A stretch of DNA of 64,000 nt from contig JADJZY010000019.1 in NCBI GenBank assembly GCA_016715505.1, positions 1 to 64,000 of the forward strand, given 5' to 3'. The stretch is from Bacteroidota bacterium. Lineage in GTDB: Bacteria; Bacteroidota; Bacteroidia; Chitinophagales; Chitinophagaceae. The notes under the pieces were generated by a model. The model had not been told where the DNA came from. It was given only the letters and a program-made list of their open reading frames with translations, and ran no database searches. Position 1 is the stretch's first letter. Each line of letters opens with the position of its first letter. Both the position numbers and the translations under genes were made by a program. Below are positions 1 to 8,913 of the stretch, one piece after another.

Positions 1-493
1 GATGTTTACCCGTCCTGTAACGGCTAAACCAAATATGGGTTCCGGAGAATCAATGGAATGTCCACCTGCGAGGGGGGATGCCAGCGTCCAAACAGACTTG
101 AGAACTGCCTTCAATAACCCCAGTTGCCGCTACTTCGGCGGGAAAGCATTACCTTTAGCCATCCCAAAATGGCAATTGCAATGAGGCGAGTGCCACCCAT
201 CAAACAAATATCACGCGCGATCGCATTCGCAGAAAGCAATCCGACCAAAAGGTGAACGGATCATCTGCAATAGGCATAAAAAAATCAGCGGTTTGTGCTG
301 ATGATGGCAGTCCCATCTCCTAAATCAAATACTGCGGCATCATCTCTTTCTTCGTTGCCACCAATAGTCCAGTACCTGTGTTTTATAAGCAGAAATTGGC
401 CAAAGATATGATCCAAAACAATAAAGACAATTTTGCATCCACAGCCGGCACCATGTGAGTATTGGTAAGTAGTATCGGTTCTTGTTGTGTCAT
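1..493 (-). pseudogene. selD: selenide, water dikinase (SelD), partial and frameshifted
   Basis: SelD makes selenophosphate from selenide and ATP, the selenium donor for 2-selenouridine in tRNA and for selenocysteine. Translating the minus strand gives the N-terminal active-site block YSHGAGCGCK with Cys rather than selenocysteine, then NEERDDAAVFDLGDGTAIIST, FFMPIADDPF, ISDVYLMGGTPLIAIAILGW and LAGGHSIDSPEPIFGLAVTG. These blocks are in the family's order but lie in different frames, so several one-base shifts break the gene. It runs off the window at position 1. The start is taken as the ATG at 493. It lies just downstream of mnmH on the same strand, which fits a shared 2-selenouridine pathway. 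The identity is secure; whether the damage is biological is not. Confidence 0.85.
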
Positions 494-594
494 GAAATAT
501 TGAATTGATTGGCACAGCCAATATAAGTTGATCGGCTATTTCTTCGTGTTAGCAATGATTCAAGAATCAATTGTGTTTTTCTGGGTGGATTCGT

Positions 595-1555
595 TCAAAT
601 CTGAAATTGATAGGTTTTATCATAAAGTGCAACGCGGCCCGAACTGACCTCGGCATAGTCATGATTATCCCAGAGCGCTTAGGGCTTTTTGTATAGATCT
701 CCACATAGAATTTGGTTTAATTTTTCAAAACGCGCCTTTAATGGCTCCAACATGGATGCGCATAATCTAAACTCAATCAGATATTGAATCCGTGCCGATT
801 CAAAATTTGATAATACATAAAACCCTGATGCATTTGTTGTAAAAAGTCGTCAGGCAAGGACAGCAACCAATTTTTTTACTTTCGTTTTCAATAAAAAACC
901 GCTTTTTCGGATTGATTGTGTATTAAGCTTGTGAGCAAATTTTAAAATGTTCGGCACTAGGTTGTTTCTTGTTCACCCAAGGATCCAAAAGCAGATCCTT
1001 TATGGTGTAGGAAGTGATTTCCAAATCAATGATTTGCTCACCCACGTTTTTAAGGCTTGTAATACTTTGGTTTTCCACACTGCCTGTTTGCGCGCCAATC
1101 ACAATCAATTTCAGCGTATGACCCTCACGAAGCTAGGTCGTCCCCATTGACGGAATGCTTTATAACCTCCGTTCAGAAGACGTACATCCATGCCACACAA
1201 TTGAGCAGCCAACCCATACTTTCGCTTCGCTTACCGCCTCTCCAGCAATGAACCAGCACTTTTTATCCGGTGCTAAAATTGTACTGTTTCAGCATATTAT
1301 TGGTTCTGGCGCCTGCGATGCCTAAGAAACCTAATTCCATCGCTTTTGTGGCGATTCTTGTTTATAAGCTGTATAACCAAAGCTCTTTCTTCATCACTGA
1401 ATAAAGGTTTTGCACCAGAATATAGCCTTGAAGAAATTCTCCAGGCGAGCGCACATCCAGTATCCCTCGATCCTGATTATGTTTTCGCAGCCATATTTAC
1501 CCGCACTACCCTGACGAGCAGAAGATGAGATGGGTTTCAATATCAGAAGAGATGG
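595..1555 (-). pseudogene. mnmH: tRNA 2-selenouridine synthase (MnmH/SelU), frameshifted
   Basis: MnmH replaces sulfur by selenium at the wobble 2-thiouridine of tRNA using selenophosphate. The minus strand shows a rhodanese-type N-terminus (LDVRSPGEF near 1440, and VLVHCWRGGKRSESMGWLL near 1200-1260 with the catalytic Cys). It continues with LNGGYKAFRQWG near 1150, the P-loop region VIGAQTGS, KNVGEQIIDLE, QPSAEHF near 950, and FFIENESKKIG near 870. All are in family order but spread over three frames, so no long ORF exists. The C-terminus reads LYDKTYQFQI followed by a stop at 595-597. The start near 1555 is approximate. It is followed by selD, its selenophosphate supplier. Confidence 0.8.
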
Positions 1556-1625
1556 AATTTTCAATGAAGGAATTTACTAGGGCCTTGATAAAAATTGAAG
1601 TGGCGTGATTTTTTGTTGTTTCCAG

Positions 1626-1900
1626 TTAGTTCAACACCAGATCAGGAAGACGATAGTTCTTCCCGTCATAAACAAAGAGAGAATCCACTTCAATCGTCCA
1701 CCATTAGTAAAGGGGTGATTTTGGACAAATAGTCCAGAATAGCCTCTTTGCTTTCTACGTTCATCAGGATCCATAATCGATAACCTCCATACTTACCGCA
1801 TAATGCTCTACAACGTTTTTGTGAATGTTATCAATATAAGCCCGGTGTTCCGGAACATGCGACATAAACGTTCCATCCATTCCAAATCGAATAGTTACCT
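1626..1900 (-). pseudogene. small muconolactone delta-isomerase/YCII-like protein, frameshifted
   Basis: The minus strand encodes fragments that fit a roughly 95-residue muconolactone-isomerase-like protein: RFGMDGTFMSHVPEHRAYID, then a block resembling MMNVESKEAILDYLSK, then IEVDSLFVYDGKNYRLPDL and VLN before the stop at 1626-1628. They are in different frames, so single-base shifts break the gene. Proteins of this type are ferredoxin-like dimers and the cellular role of these stand-alone forms is not established. The gene sits between mtaB and mnmH on the same strand. The family call rests on remembered sequence pattern and is moderate. Confidence 0.5.
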
Positions 1901-1916
1901 AAATTTATGCATGATT

Positions 1917-3190
1917 TTAGTGTGAGGTTTTAAATAATTTCAAATAAATTTGGTTCATATTTTCTTCGCCTTGGGCGGGGCGCTGAATACGAACATAATT
2001 GTCTGTATATCCCTCCATTTGTCCGGCTTCATTTTTTGTTCAAATAAAACGGTCTCAACTGTCCTTTATGTTTCTGGGTAAACTCAAACATCTTTAACCC
2101 GATAATTTTCTTAGTCGGGCATTCGTTCTTTGCACCCGCCATGGGTACGACCTCATCCAGCGTGGTGGCGAGGTATTGTCCCGTTCGGAGTAAGCAAACT
2201 ACATGTAAATGGAAATGTCCAATGCAGTTAAAAACGCAAACGTTTCTTCAAAAAGTTCTTCGCTTTCGCCTGGATAACCCACAATCACATCAGCGCTAAT
2301 GAAGGCATGCGGCATTTTACTTTGATACTCACCACTTTCTCTGCAGACAATTCAAGGCGATATCGACGTCGGATGTGAGGCCAACACGGTATTGCTACCA
2401 CTTCCAAGGGAATATGAAAGTGGGGCATAAAGTGCCGGGACTCCAGACACAAAGGCATCACTTCCTCACCAATAAGTGGGTTCAACCGAGGAAATTCGGT
2501 AACGTGGAATGCCGTCAAAAGCATCCAGTGCCTGAATCAAATCATAAAAACTTTCTTCCGTTTTGCGATTGCCCTGATGACCTTGCCGAAATCGCCCAAG
2601 TTGATGCTGTTAATACCACTTCCTGAACACTACTCCAGCCAGTCCTTTCACATTGTCCAAAACGCCGGATACTTCGATCGCTTTGCGACTATGGCCTCGA
2701 GCGAGATGAATGGTGCAAAGAACAATTATAGTCACAACCATCCTGCACTTTCAAAAAAGTGCGGGTTCCGGTCGTTGATGGAATAAGAGGCGTGAAAGCC
2801 TTCAATAGCGGCAATTTCACAACTATGAATGGCTGCTACCCGGTTTCACGAAATTCCTTAACGTGCTTTACGATATTGAATTTTCAGGCTCCCAACACCA
2901 AATCCACGCCTTCGATTTCGGAAATCTGCTGTGGCTGAAGCTGGGCATAGCATCCGGTAATGACAACAGTCGAATCAGGTTTTGTTTTTTACCCGACGTA
3001 TGAGCTGACGGCATTCCTTATCCGCATTTTCGGTGACCGAACAAGTGTTGATGACATATACATCAGCGTCTTCCTGAAAAGATTTTTTCTCATAACCTTC
3101 TTCATTGAACAAACGGTTCAAGGCAGATGTTTCTGAAAAATTCAGTTTACAGCCCAGGGTATGATATGCAATGGTGGGATTCGATTTCAA
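1917..3190 (-). pseudogene. mtaB: tRNA t6A37 methylthiotransferase (MtaB), frameshifted
   Basis: MtaB is a radical-SAM enzyme adding a methylthio group to N6-threonylcarbamoyladenosine 37 of tRNA. The intact N-terminal ORF (2975-3190) reads IAYHTLGCKLNFSETSALN followed by VYVINTCSVTENADKECRQ, typical of the UPF0004 iron-sulfur domain. Further along the minus strand, QDGCDYNCS followed by a Cys (near 2720-2750) gives the radical-SAM CxxxCxxC. SADVIVGYPGESEELFEETF (near 2230-2310) is the conserved GYPGE block, and EGYTDNYVRIQRPAQ precedes the TAA at 1917-1919 as part of a TRAM-like tail. These blocks lie in different frames, so several indels break the gene. The HTLGCK motif favours MtaB over MiaB. 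Confidence 0.85.
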
Positions 3191-3593
3191 AGCGATGCAA
3201 ATTTAGGATAAAGCAGGCTGAATTGTCAATTTCCTGAACAGCTTCCGGTAAATGATTGTTTTTTAAGCATTAATCCCGAGTAAATTTTTGTAATTGTTAT
3301 GCGATTTTTACAAGAGAGATAACATTTAACCGAGAATTTGCAATAGCAAGGCACGAATCTACTGTAAACAAAGCCTGTAAAGGATTGCTCGGTAACTCCG
3401 AATTAGAAAATCATACAAAGGCCTATTAGCCGAAGTATTTGATTTTCTAATTCGTTTTTCCCCTAGGCTGTCCAAGAATTTGGGTTGATGCTCTTAGGAG
3501 CCTTCTCCCTTCCCATCTTTGAAAGAATGATAACTTTGAGATGTTCTCTTTACCTTGAAATAGGAATTCGAAATTAGGCGGAAGCAATGGTTG
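3191..3593. other. intergenic stretch with one strong inverted repeat
   Basis: No open frame with a recognisable product lies between the mtaB start and the retropepsin-like gene. The only structure seen is the 15-bp perfect inverted repeat at 3399-3454, listed separately. Confidence 0.5.
3399..3454. repeat. 15-bp perfect inverted repeat, possible terminator
   Basis: CGAATTAGAAAATCA (3399-3413) and its exact complement TGATTTTCTAATTCG (3440-3454) enclose a 26-base loop. On the plus strand TTTTT follows at once, as in a factor-independent terminator, although the stem is AT-rich. No plus-strand gene ends here, so a role in ending plus-strand transcription is unproven. Confidence 0.45.
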
Positions 3594-3981
3594 TCAGGAA
3601 AGCGTAATCGTATTTTCTTTAGTATCGATGCAAAAGTTGATTCCTTCTAAAAAATCAAGCCCAAGTAATCCGTTGTAATCTGAAAAAATACCATGGGCTA
3701 AAAAGTCGTAAACTTGAATTTGGAACTTTTTCTTTGTCAAGCCAGTGACGAAAAACATCTATTTCATAGACTTCGGTTTCAATAATTCCATTAGCAGTTT
3801 CTATTTCTACGGTTCCTATATTGTCTTTCAGGTCTTGCCCAAGCAGGTACAAAGCATTACTGTCAATGGTTGTATTTTTTTGCTCAGTATCTAAAATCAT
3901 TTTCAGTTCATACTTGTAGTCAATTTCAATATTTACAAGAATTAGTCCGCTGTTCGGTTCTCGTTTAAATTTATAGGCCAT
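3594..3981 (-). pseudogene. retropepsin-like aspartic protease, frameshifted near 3715
   Basis: The N-terminal ORF (3655-3981) has the pepsin-like start FKREPNSGLILV, a DT-x block followed by KNTTIDSNALYLLG, and NGIIETEVYEIDVF. Removing one A from the A run near 3717 continues into YDFLAHGIFSDYNGLLGLDF, then INFCIDTKENTITLS and a stop at 3594-3596. GLLGLDFL is the second hallmark of retropepsin-like domains. Full length would be about 128 residues, usual for the stand-alone bacterial forms. The expected catalytic DTG reads DTE, but two compensating homopolymer changes (G to GG, seven A to six A) would give DTGAKNTTID. The gene starts one base after the stop of its upstream partner, so the two are co-transcribed. 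Confidence 0.6.
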
Positions 3982-3982
3982 T

Positions 3983-4234
3983 TTACAATACGATTAAAAA
4001 TGCCTGTAATTTTTCTCTACGCCCTAAATGAACCGGTGTGATTAAGGTTATTTTGTCGAAATTAGATGTCTTATCTCGGCCGATATAACAAACTTCCTTT
4101 TTGTCTTTGCTATGAAACAGTGGGATTCCTGATAGAACCTCGATTTTACTATCGTCCATTATTAGATTACCAAGTAAAACCCATTCATCCGGATAAAGGG
4201 ATTTTATATCAGCGATACTAATTGGTTGTCCCAT
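3983..4234 (-). CDS. small protein paired with the retropepsin-like gene
   Basis: An 83-residue soluble protein starting MGQPISIADIKSLYPDEWVL. The pattern of a short helix, PDEWVLLGN, a variable stretch, then a second strand pair resembles the small proteins that often precede stand-alone retropepsin-like genes in Bacteroidota and cyanobacteria. I do not know a function. Its stop lies one base before the start of the protease gene, so translational coupling is likely. The C-terminal end (EKLQAFLIVL) may be affected by sequence error, as the neighbour is. Confidence 0.6.
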   Translation of the reverse strand: MGQPISIADIKSLYPDEWVLLGNLIMDDSKIEVLSGIPLFHSKDKKEVCYIGRDKTSNFDKITLITPVHLGRREKLQAFLIVL

Positions 4235-4329
4235 ATTTTGATGGCTTTTTTCATCGCAAATTTACGGAATTCCACATTAGCTTCCTTCGTTTGTATGTGA
4301 TCTGTTGGCGTATATGCCATGCATCAGCT

Positions 4330-5595
4330 TTAACTGCTCTCCAATTCTTCAGGTTTAGCGGGTTTTAAAATCAAACGCAAACTGGTGTCCTTGGTTACAT
4401 AGGCCCAGGCCCAATTAATAAAAATAATGAGTTTGTTTTTCACGGAAAGAATCAGCATGAGGTGTAAAAACATCCAGACCAGCCAGGCAATGTATCCGGT
4501 GAATTGTATAAAAGGCAAATCAACCACTGCTTTGTTGGTGCCAATAGTTGCCATTGAACCGAGATCTTTGTATTCAAAAGGGAGCAGCGCTTTTTGTTTG
4601 AATGCTCGCTTTAAATTCGAAGCTAGTAACTTAGCCTGATTAATTGCCACATTCGCTACTTGTGGATGTCCTTTGGGATACTTTGGTGTAGGCATATAAG
4701 CGATATCACCGATGGCATAAATGTGGGGTAACCCTTCTACCTGATTATTTCGTTCGACCCGAATACGCTCTCCCGGCATACGTACCTCATTCGGAATACC
4801 TTCGATAAAATTACCTTTTACACCAGCCGCCCAAATGACCGTAGAGCTGGGTATTTCTTGACCATCGCTCAGTAACAATGTATGGCCATTATAATCTTTA
4901 ACCATTTTTCCGGTTAATAACTGAACGCCCATTTCAAGTAAATATCTGGTGGCAGCGGTTTTCGCTTTTTCGCTCATATTGTTGAGAGGATGCGGGCTGC
5001 CTTCCAACAAATAAATACTCAATCGTGAAAAGTCGATTCCGGGATAATCTTTGGGCAGGATGTTTTTTTTGATTTCTGCAAATGCACCAGCCAATTCAAC
5101 ACCTGTGGGTCCGGCCCCGACGATAACCAAATTCAGTAAGGCCTCTTTTTCAGGCCCACTTGCCGAAATGATTTTTTCAAAACTGCTCAGAATATGGTTT
5201 CGGATGGCGATAGCATCATAGGTGCTTTTGAGTGTATAAGTATGTTCTTCCAATTGTGGGTTGCCAAAAAAATTGGTTCGGCATCCGGTAGCAATGATCA
5301 ATTCGTCGTATTTAAAATTGCCTATACTCGTTTCTACTTCTTGTGATGATGGATGAATTTTCCTAACTTCTGCCACCCTGATTTGTATATTATTTTGTCG
5401 CTTAAAAATATTCCGGAGCGGGAAAGAAATGCTGGATGGTTCTAATTGCGATGTAGCTACCTGATAAAAAAGGGGTTGAAACTGGTGGTGGTTGAGTTTA
5501 TCAATCAACAAAATTTCAAATTCGCCTGTATTTAATTTTCTTGCCAACTGTATGCCGGCAAATCCACCGCCAATGATAATGATCTTCTTTTTCAT
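4330..5595 (-). CDS. ndh: NAD(P)/FAD-dependent oxidoreductase, type II NADH dehydrogenase
   Basis: A 421-residue flavoprotein that probably oxidises NADH and reduces quinone at the inner membrane face without pumping protons. It starts with the FAD-binding motif IIIIGGGFAGIQLARKL. The second dinucleotide fold is LVIVGAGPTGVELAGAFAEI near residue 160, the ATG-type FAD motif is ELIIATGCRTNFFG, and IYAIGDIAYMPTPKYPKGHP near 295 is the conserved GD motif contacting FAD. A hydrophobic segment near residue 370 (YIAWLVWMFLHLMLILSV) fits the membrane anchor of NDH-2 enzymes. It appears to be a single-gene transcript. Length and motifs match NDH-2; quinone specificity cannot be read from sequence. Confidence 0.9.
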   Translation of the reverse strand: MKKKIIIIGGGFAGIQLARKLNTGEFEILLIDKLNHHQFQPLFYQVATSQLEPSSISFPLRNIFKRQNNIQIRVAEVRKIHPSSQEVETSIGNFKYDELIIATGCRTNFFGNPQLEEHTYTLKSTYDAIAIRNHILSSFEKIISASGPEKEALLNLVIVGAGPTGVELAGAFAEIKKNILPKDYPGIDFSRLSIYLLEGSPHPLNNMSEKAKTAATRYLLEMGVQLLTGKMVKDYNGHTLLLSDGQEIPSSTVIWAAGVKGNFIEGIPNEVRMPGERIRVERNNQVEGLPHIYAIGDIAYMPTPKYPKGHPQVANVAINQAKLLASNLKRAFKQKALLPFEYKDLGSMATIGTNKAVVDLPFIQFTGYIAWLVWMFLHLMLILSVKNKLIIFINWAWAYVTKDTSLRLILKPAKPEELESS

Positions 5596-5683
5596 AGTCG
5601 ATATTCGTTTACCTCATTTGTCTTTTATCACCTCAAAGCTTTTCTGTACCCCCTTGCAGAACTTACAGTAAACATTGAAACAG

Positions 5684-5953
5684 TCAATTGGCCTCAATTT
5701 CTTGGGTAATGTAGATTTTTGCCCAAAAACTTTTGCAACGCTCACATTCCGGGAATTTTTTTACAAAATCATTCAAACTTTCGCCCCGATTGGAATTGAG
5801 ACAATACTCTTTAATGCTCTTTTTAGGACAAACCAACTGCTGTTGTTTGGATGAAGGACACAAGGACTCCACAAAGCTACAGGGCTTTCTGCAGGCAGAA
5901 GCGTTTAAATGGTTAAAACAAAATCGTTTTCGCTGATACAGGATGTTTACCAA
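5684..5953 (-). CDS. cysteine-rich small protein
   Basis: An 89-residue protein with eight cysteines: FCF, ACRKPC, LCP, VCPKK, EYC and ECERC. The pattern (C-x8-C-x3-C early, paired CxxC at the end) looks like a metal or disulfide site, but I recognise no family. The track start is TTG, overlapping the last seven bases of the outer membrane protein gene upstream on the same strand, so the two may be co-transcribed. Codon content looks like real coding rather than a shadow frame. Function unknown. Confidence 0.45.
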   Translation of the reverse strand: MVNILYQRKRFCFNHLNASACRKPCSFVESLCPSSKQQQLVCPKKSIKEYCLNSNRGESLNDFVKKFPECERCKSFWAKIYITQEIEAN

Positions 5954-6693
5954 CGATCGGTTTGGGCGTGGGTTCTTTTCCAGCGTACATCAAAGGCTAA
6001 ACCGCTCATCACCATCCAGTGATTCTGGCTAAAACGTTTGCCGTTCATCGGGATATTTTGGTCCACTTTATATTCATTGCGGAAATAATTAAATCCTAAA
6101 CGCCAGTACATCACTTTGTTCAGGCGGAAAGAACCGTAAATTTCAGACATCAAAGAGCCATAACTCTCCCAGGCAAACATATTCAGGTTAAAGGCATAAG
6201 GTTCTGTACGGTATTCCACGCCCGGAGGCAATGGTGCCGTTTCATAACTACGGAAATAGGTTTTTTTAGCATCTCCGAAATTAATACCACCAATATCCGT
6301 ATTGATAAAAATATCCACGCCTTGTTTGATATGAATTTTCATGGCTACATATCCATTGAGCGAATTGGTTTGTACTTCAGGCATGTACATGGTGTCGGGG
6401 CCGCCCGGATTGATACTGCTCAGGTATTGACTGGATGTGGTATACTCCCGCTTTTCGGTACTAAACACATTGGCGCGAATACCCATTCCAATACTGAATG
6501 TTTGTTTTTTTCGACCTATCCCATGTAAATATTGAATATTGGCACCTACGCTCCAATGAGGATTTCCGTAATACCCCACACTCCCGTAAACCGCAGCTTC
6601 GGCTGTTCGTTTTTTTAATTTACGACGCATAAACTGGGCATCTGTATTGAAACTGACAAAGGAAATAAGCAGCAATAATAAAACTCGCTTCAT
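5947..6693 (-). CDS. outer membrane beta-barrel protein
   Basis: A 248-residue protein with a signal peptide (MKRVLLLLLISFVSFNTDAQ) followed by a positive stretch RRKLKKR. The mature part has alternating aromatic and polar residues in strand-like segments (YGSVGYYGNPHWSVGANIQY, FSIGMGIRANVF, VMYWRLGFNYFRNEY), which suggests an outer membrane barrel of about eight strands. It may share a transcript with the cysteine-rich gene that overlaps its end. I do not recognise a family with a known function. Confidence 0.65.
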   Translation of the reverse strand: MKRVLLLLLISFVSFNTDAQFMRRKLKKRTAEAAVYGSVGYYGNPHWSVGANIQYLHGIGRKKQTFSIGMGIRANVFSTEKREYTTSSQYLSSINPGGPDTMYMPEVQTNSLNGYVAMKIHIKQGVDIFINTDIGGINFGDAKKTYFRSYETAPLPPGVEYRTEPYAFNLNMFAWESYGSLMSEIYGSFRLNKVMYWRLGFNYFRNEYKVDQNIPMNGKRFSQNHWMVMSGLAFDVRWKRTHAQTDRW

Positions 6694-6801
6694 GGATCTT
6701 TATTTAAATCGTTCAAGGGAGGCCCTTTACGATGGCTAAAAGTAAGCCTAAGATGAAATATATGCAAGATTTTTTGGTATCCTCGCCCCAAAACCCGGAC
6801 T

Positions 6802-8574
6802 TTATTTCACAGGCAGGAGGATGAGTACCCAGGTTCCGATGGCTTCCTGATTCGAATCATAGAGGTCTTCAATCCGAATCGGGTCGCTTTTGTCCATGTC
6901 AAACAGCCTTCTCAGTCTCGAACGGGTAATGTCTATCCCTTTGGATTTATGCCGTTTCATGCCAATGTTCTGATCCATACTCTTTTTCCGTCCTATACCA
7001 TTATCACTAATCACACATAAAATTTGGTTCAGATTATCCGGAATTTCTTTAAATGCTACAGTTAAATGAGCATCATCACTCTCTTTGGGCAGTAAACCAT
7101 GCCAAATGGCATTTTCAATAAAGGGTTGTAATACCATCGATGGAATTTGGATATTGGAAGCCGATAAATGCTCGTCAACCTGAATTTCATAAGTAAACTT
7201 GTTGGAGAATCGCATCAATTCCAAACTCAGATACAATTTTAGCATTTCGGTTTCTTCCTCCAATGGAATAAAACTTTGTTGCGAAGCATCCAGGATTTTA
7301 CGCATTAATTGGGCGAAACTAGCTAAGTAGTTACTGGCCTTTTGCGACTCATTTTTGATAATAAAATTTCGAATCGAATTCAGTGAGTTGAACAAAAAGT
7401 GTGGATTCATTTGCGATCTCAACGATTTTACTTCCAGTTCAGCCAGTTGTTGCAAATATTCTGATTGTTTGTGTGCTTCTTCCAGTTCGAGATTCTTCTT
7501 TTTGTGTGCAAAAGAACGCATCAATAAAAAGATGGATAATACCGCCAGTCCAAGTGCTAAGAGGGATGCCAGCAAAAAGGAATTTTTTTGCGATAGTTCT
7601 TGTTTTTGTAATTTTTGTATGGCCCTTAATTCTAAGTTTTCTTTGTCTTTAAGTTGGGTTTCGTATTTGGTTTGCACATAGGCCACATGCGCAAAATTCT
7701 TTTCATTCAATACCGAATCGCTTAGGGATTTGTGCATCTGCAAGGAGGCATAGGCTTGCTGATAATTACCGGCGGATGCATAAAAATCAGCCATCATCCG
7801 GGATATTTCGCTCTGCTCATTTCTGTTCTTCAATTCCACGGCCATTTGCATAATGCGTTTCAGAATAACCGCGATACTGTCATTTTTCCCCAACTGTTTG
7901 TAGGCCGTTACCATCGATTTTCCGGATAATATTTGCAGATATAATTCCGAACTCCGGCTGGCAATACTGTCTGCAATTTTTAAAAGACGCAGTCCTTTTT
8001 CTATCTGATTTTTAGCAATAAAATATTTACCCTGATTAATGATGATTTGCGCATAAATATTGGGGTCCGATGATACCTTGGCCAATTCAAATCCCTGGTT
8101 CCAGTATTTTAAGGCATTGTCCAAATCATTTTGTAAAAAATACACCTGCCCGATTTGTTCCAGATTAATAGCTTGACCTCTTTTTTCATCAATGCGTCTG
8201 TTGAGTTCCAGGGCCTTTTCGGAGTATTCCAGCACCTTATCAAATTTGCGTAATTTCAGGTAGTTATCCCCGATGTTGTTATACGAAATACTGAGTCCAC
8301 GGGTATAATCTATTTTCTCAGCAATGGTTATCGCTTTGATATAATAGTCGGCGCTGTTTTGAAAATTCCCTTCATTGGTTTCTAAAATGGCATAATTGAT
8401 ATTCGACAGGCATTCTCCTTTGATGAATTTTAATTTACGTGCAAGTTGCTCCGTTTCGGTGGCATATTTCCAAGCTCGTGATGGATCTATTTCCGATAAA
8501 CGGTAGGCAAGCCGATGGGTCGTCATCACACGCATGGTATCCTCTTCCGGATGGTTTTTCAGGTATAATACCAA
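6802..8574 (-). CDS. LytS-type sensor histidine kinase with TPR sensor domain
   Basis: A membrane sensor kinase. The N-terminal 320 residues are TPR-like repeats (YNNIGDNYLKLRKFDKVLEY, NLEQIGQVYFLQNDLDNALK), then a transmembrane helix near residue 333 (LLASLLALGLAVLSIFLLM) and a coiled coil. The kinase part begins with LRSQMNPHFLFNSLNSIRNF (His_kinase family, phosphoryl His in NPHF) and ends with an ATPase motif ISDNGIGRKKS. The track start is TTG, but the frame stays open upstream for 27 codons to 8655 and encodes a signal-peptide-like IKKALSIFVFICTFNL. No ATG is found there, and an ATC sits where ATG would be expected. No LytTR response regulator is adjacent, so the partner is elsewhere. 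Confidence 0.85.
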   Translation of the reverse strand: MVLYLKNHPEEDTMRVMTTHRLAYRLSEIDPSRAWKYATETEQLARKLKFIKGECLSNINYAILETNEGNFQNSADYYIKAITIAEKIDYTRGLSISYNNIGDNYLKLRKFDKVLEYSEKALELNRRIDEKRGQAINLEQIGQVYFLQNDLDNALKYWNQGFELAKVSSDPNIYAQIIINQGKYFIAKNQIEKGLRLLKIADSIASRSSELYLQILSGKSMVTAYKQLGKNDSIAVILKRIMQMAVELKNRNEQSEISRMMADFYASAGNYQQAYASLQMHKSLSDSVLNEKNFAHVAYVQTKYETQLKDKENLELRAIQKLQKQELSQKNSFLLASLLALGLAVLSIFLLMRSFAHKKKNLELEEAHKQSEYLQQLAELEVKSLRSQMNPHFLFNSLNSIRNFIIKNESQKASNYLASFAQLMRKILDASQQSFIPLEEETEMLKLYLSLELMRFSNKFTYEIQVDEHLSASNIQIPSMVLQPFIENAIWHGLLPKESDDAHLTVAFKEIPDNLNQILCVISDNGIGRKKSMDQNIGMKRHKSKGIDITRSRLRRLFDMDKSDPIRIEDLYDSNQEAIGTWVLILLPVK

Positions 8575-8655
8575 GCTATCGACATAAGGATTTTGCGTCC
8601 AACCATGTAGGTTGAATGTACATATAAAAACGAAAATGGAGAGGGCCTTCTTGAT

Positions 8656-8913
8656 GGGGTAAATCTAATCAAAAAATGGAAAAGATGTTTGTTTCAATCT
8701 TTGGGAGCGTATCGGTGGAAGCTAATTCAACAACGTTCGCGCTTTTCGTTTATAGTCCCTTTCGCTAAGGCTTCAGGGAGCTATCACTGCAATCGCGGCT
8801 ATTTTTCATCGACAGAAAATAATCATCAGACAAAACCAATTCCATCACGATTCATTGGAATCACGCGCCTTCAAATGACTTCGCCAATTATTTTTGATAG
8901 TTTCGCAAGGGTC
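8656..8913. other. intergenic stretch, nothing recognised
   Basis: Upstream of the minus-strand kinase gene and downstream of the FISUMP lipoprotein gene. No gene, RNA or repeat was recognised. Confidence 0.4.
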
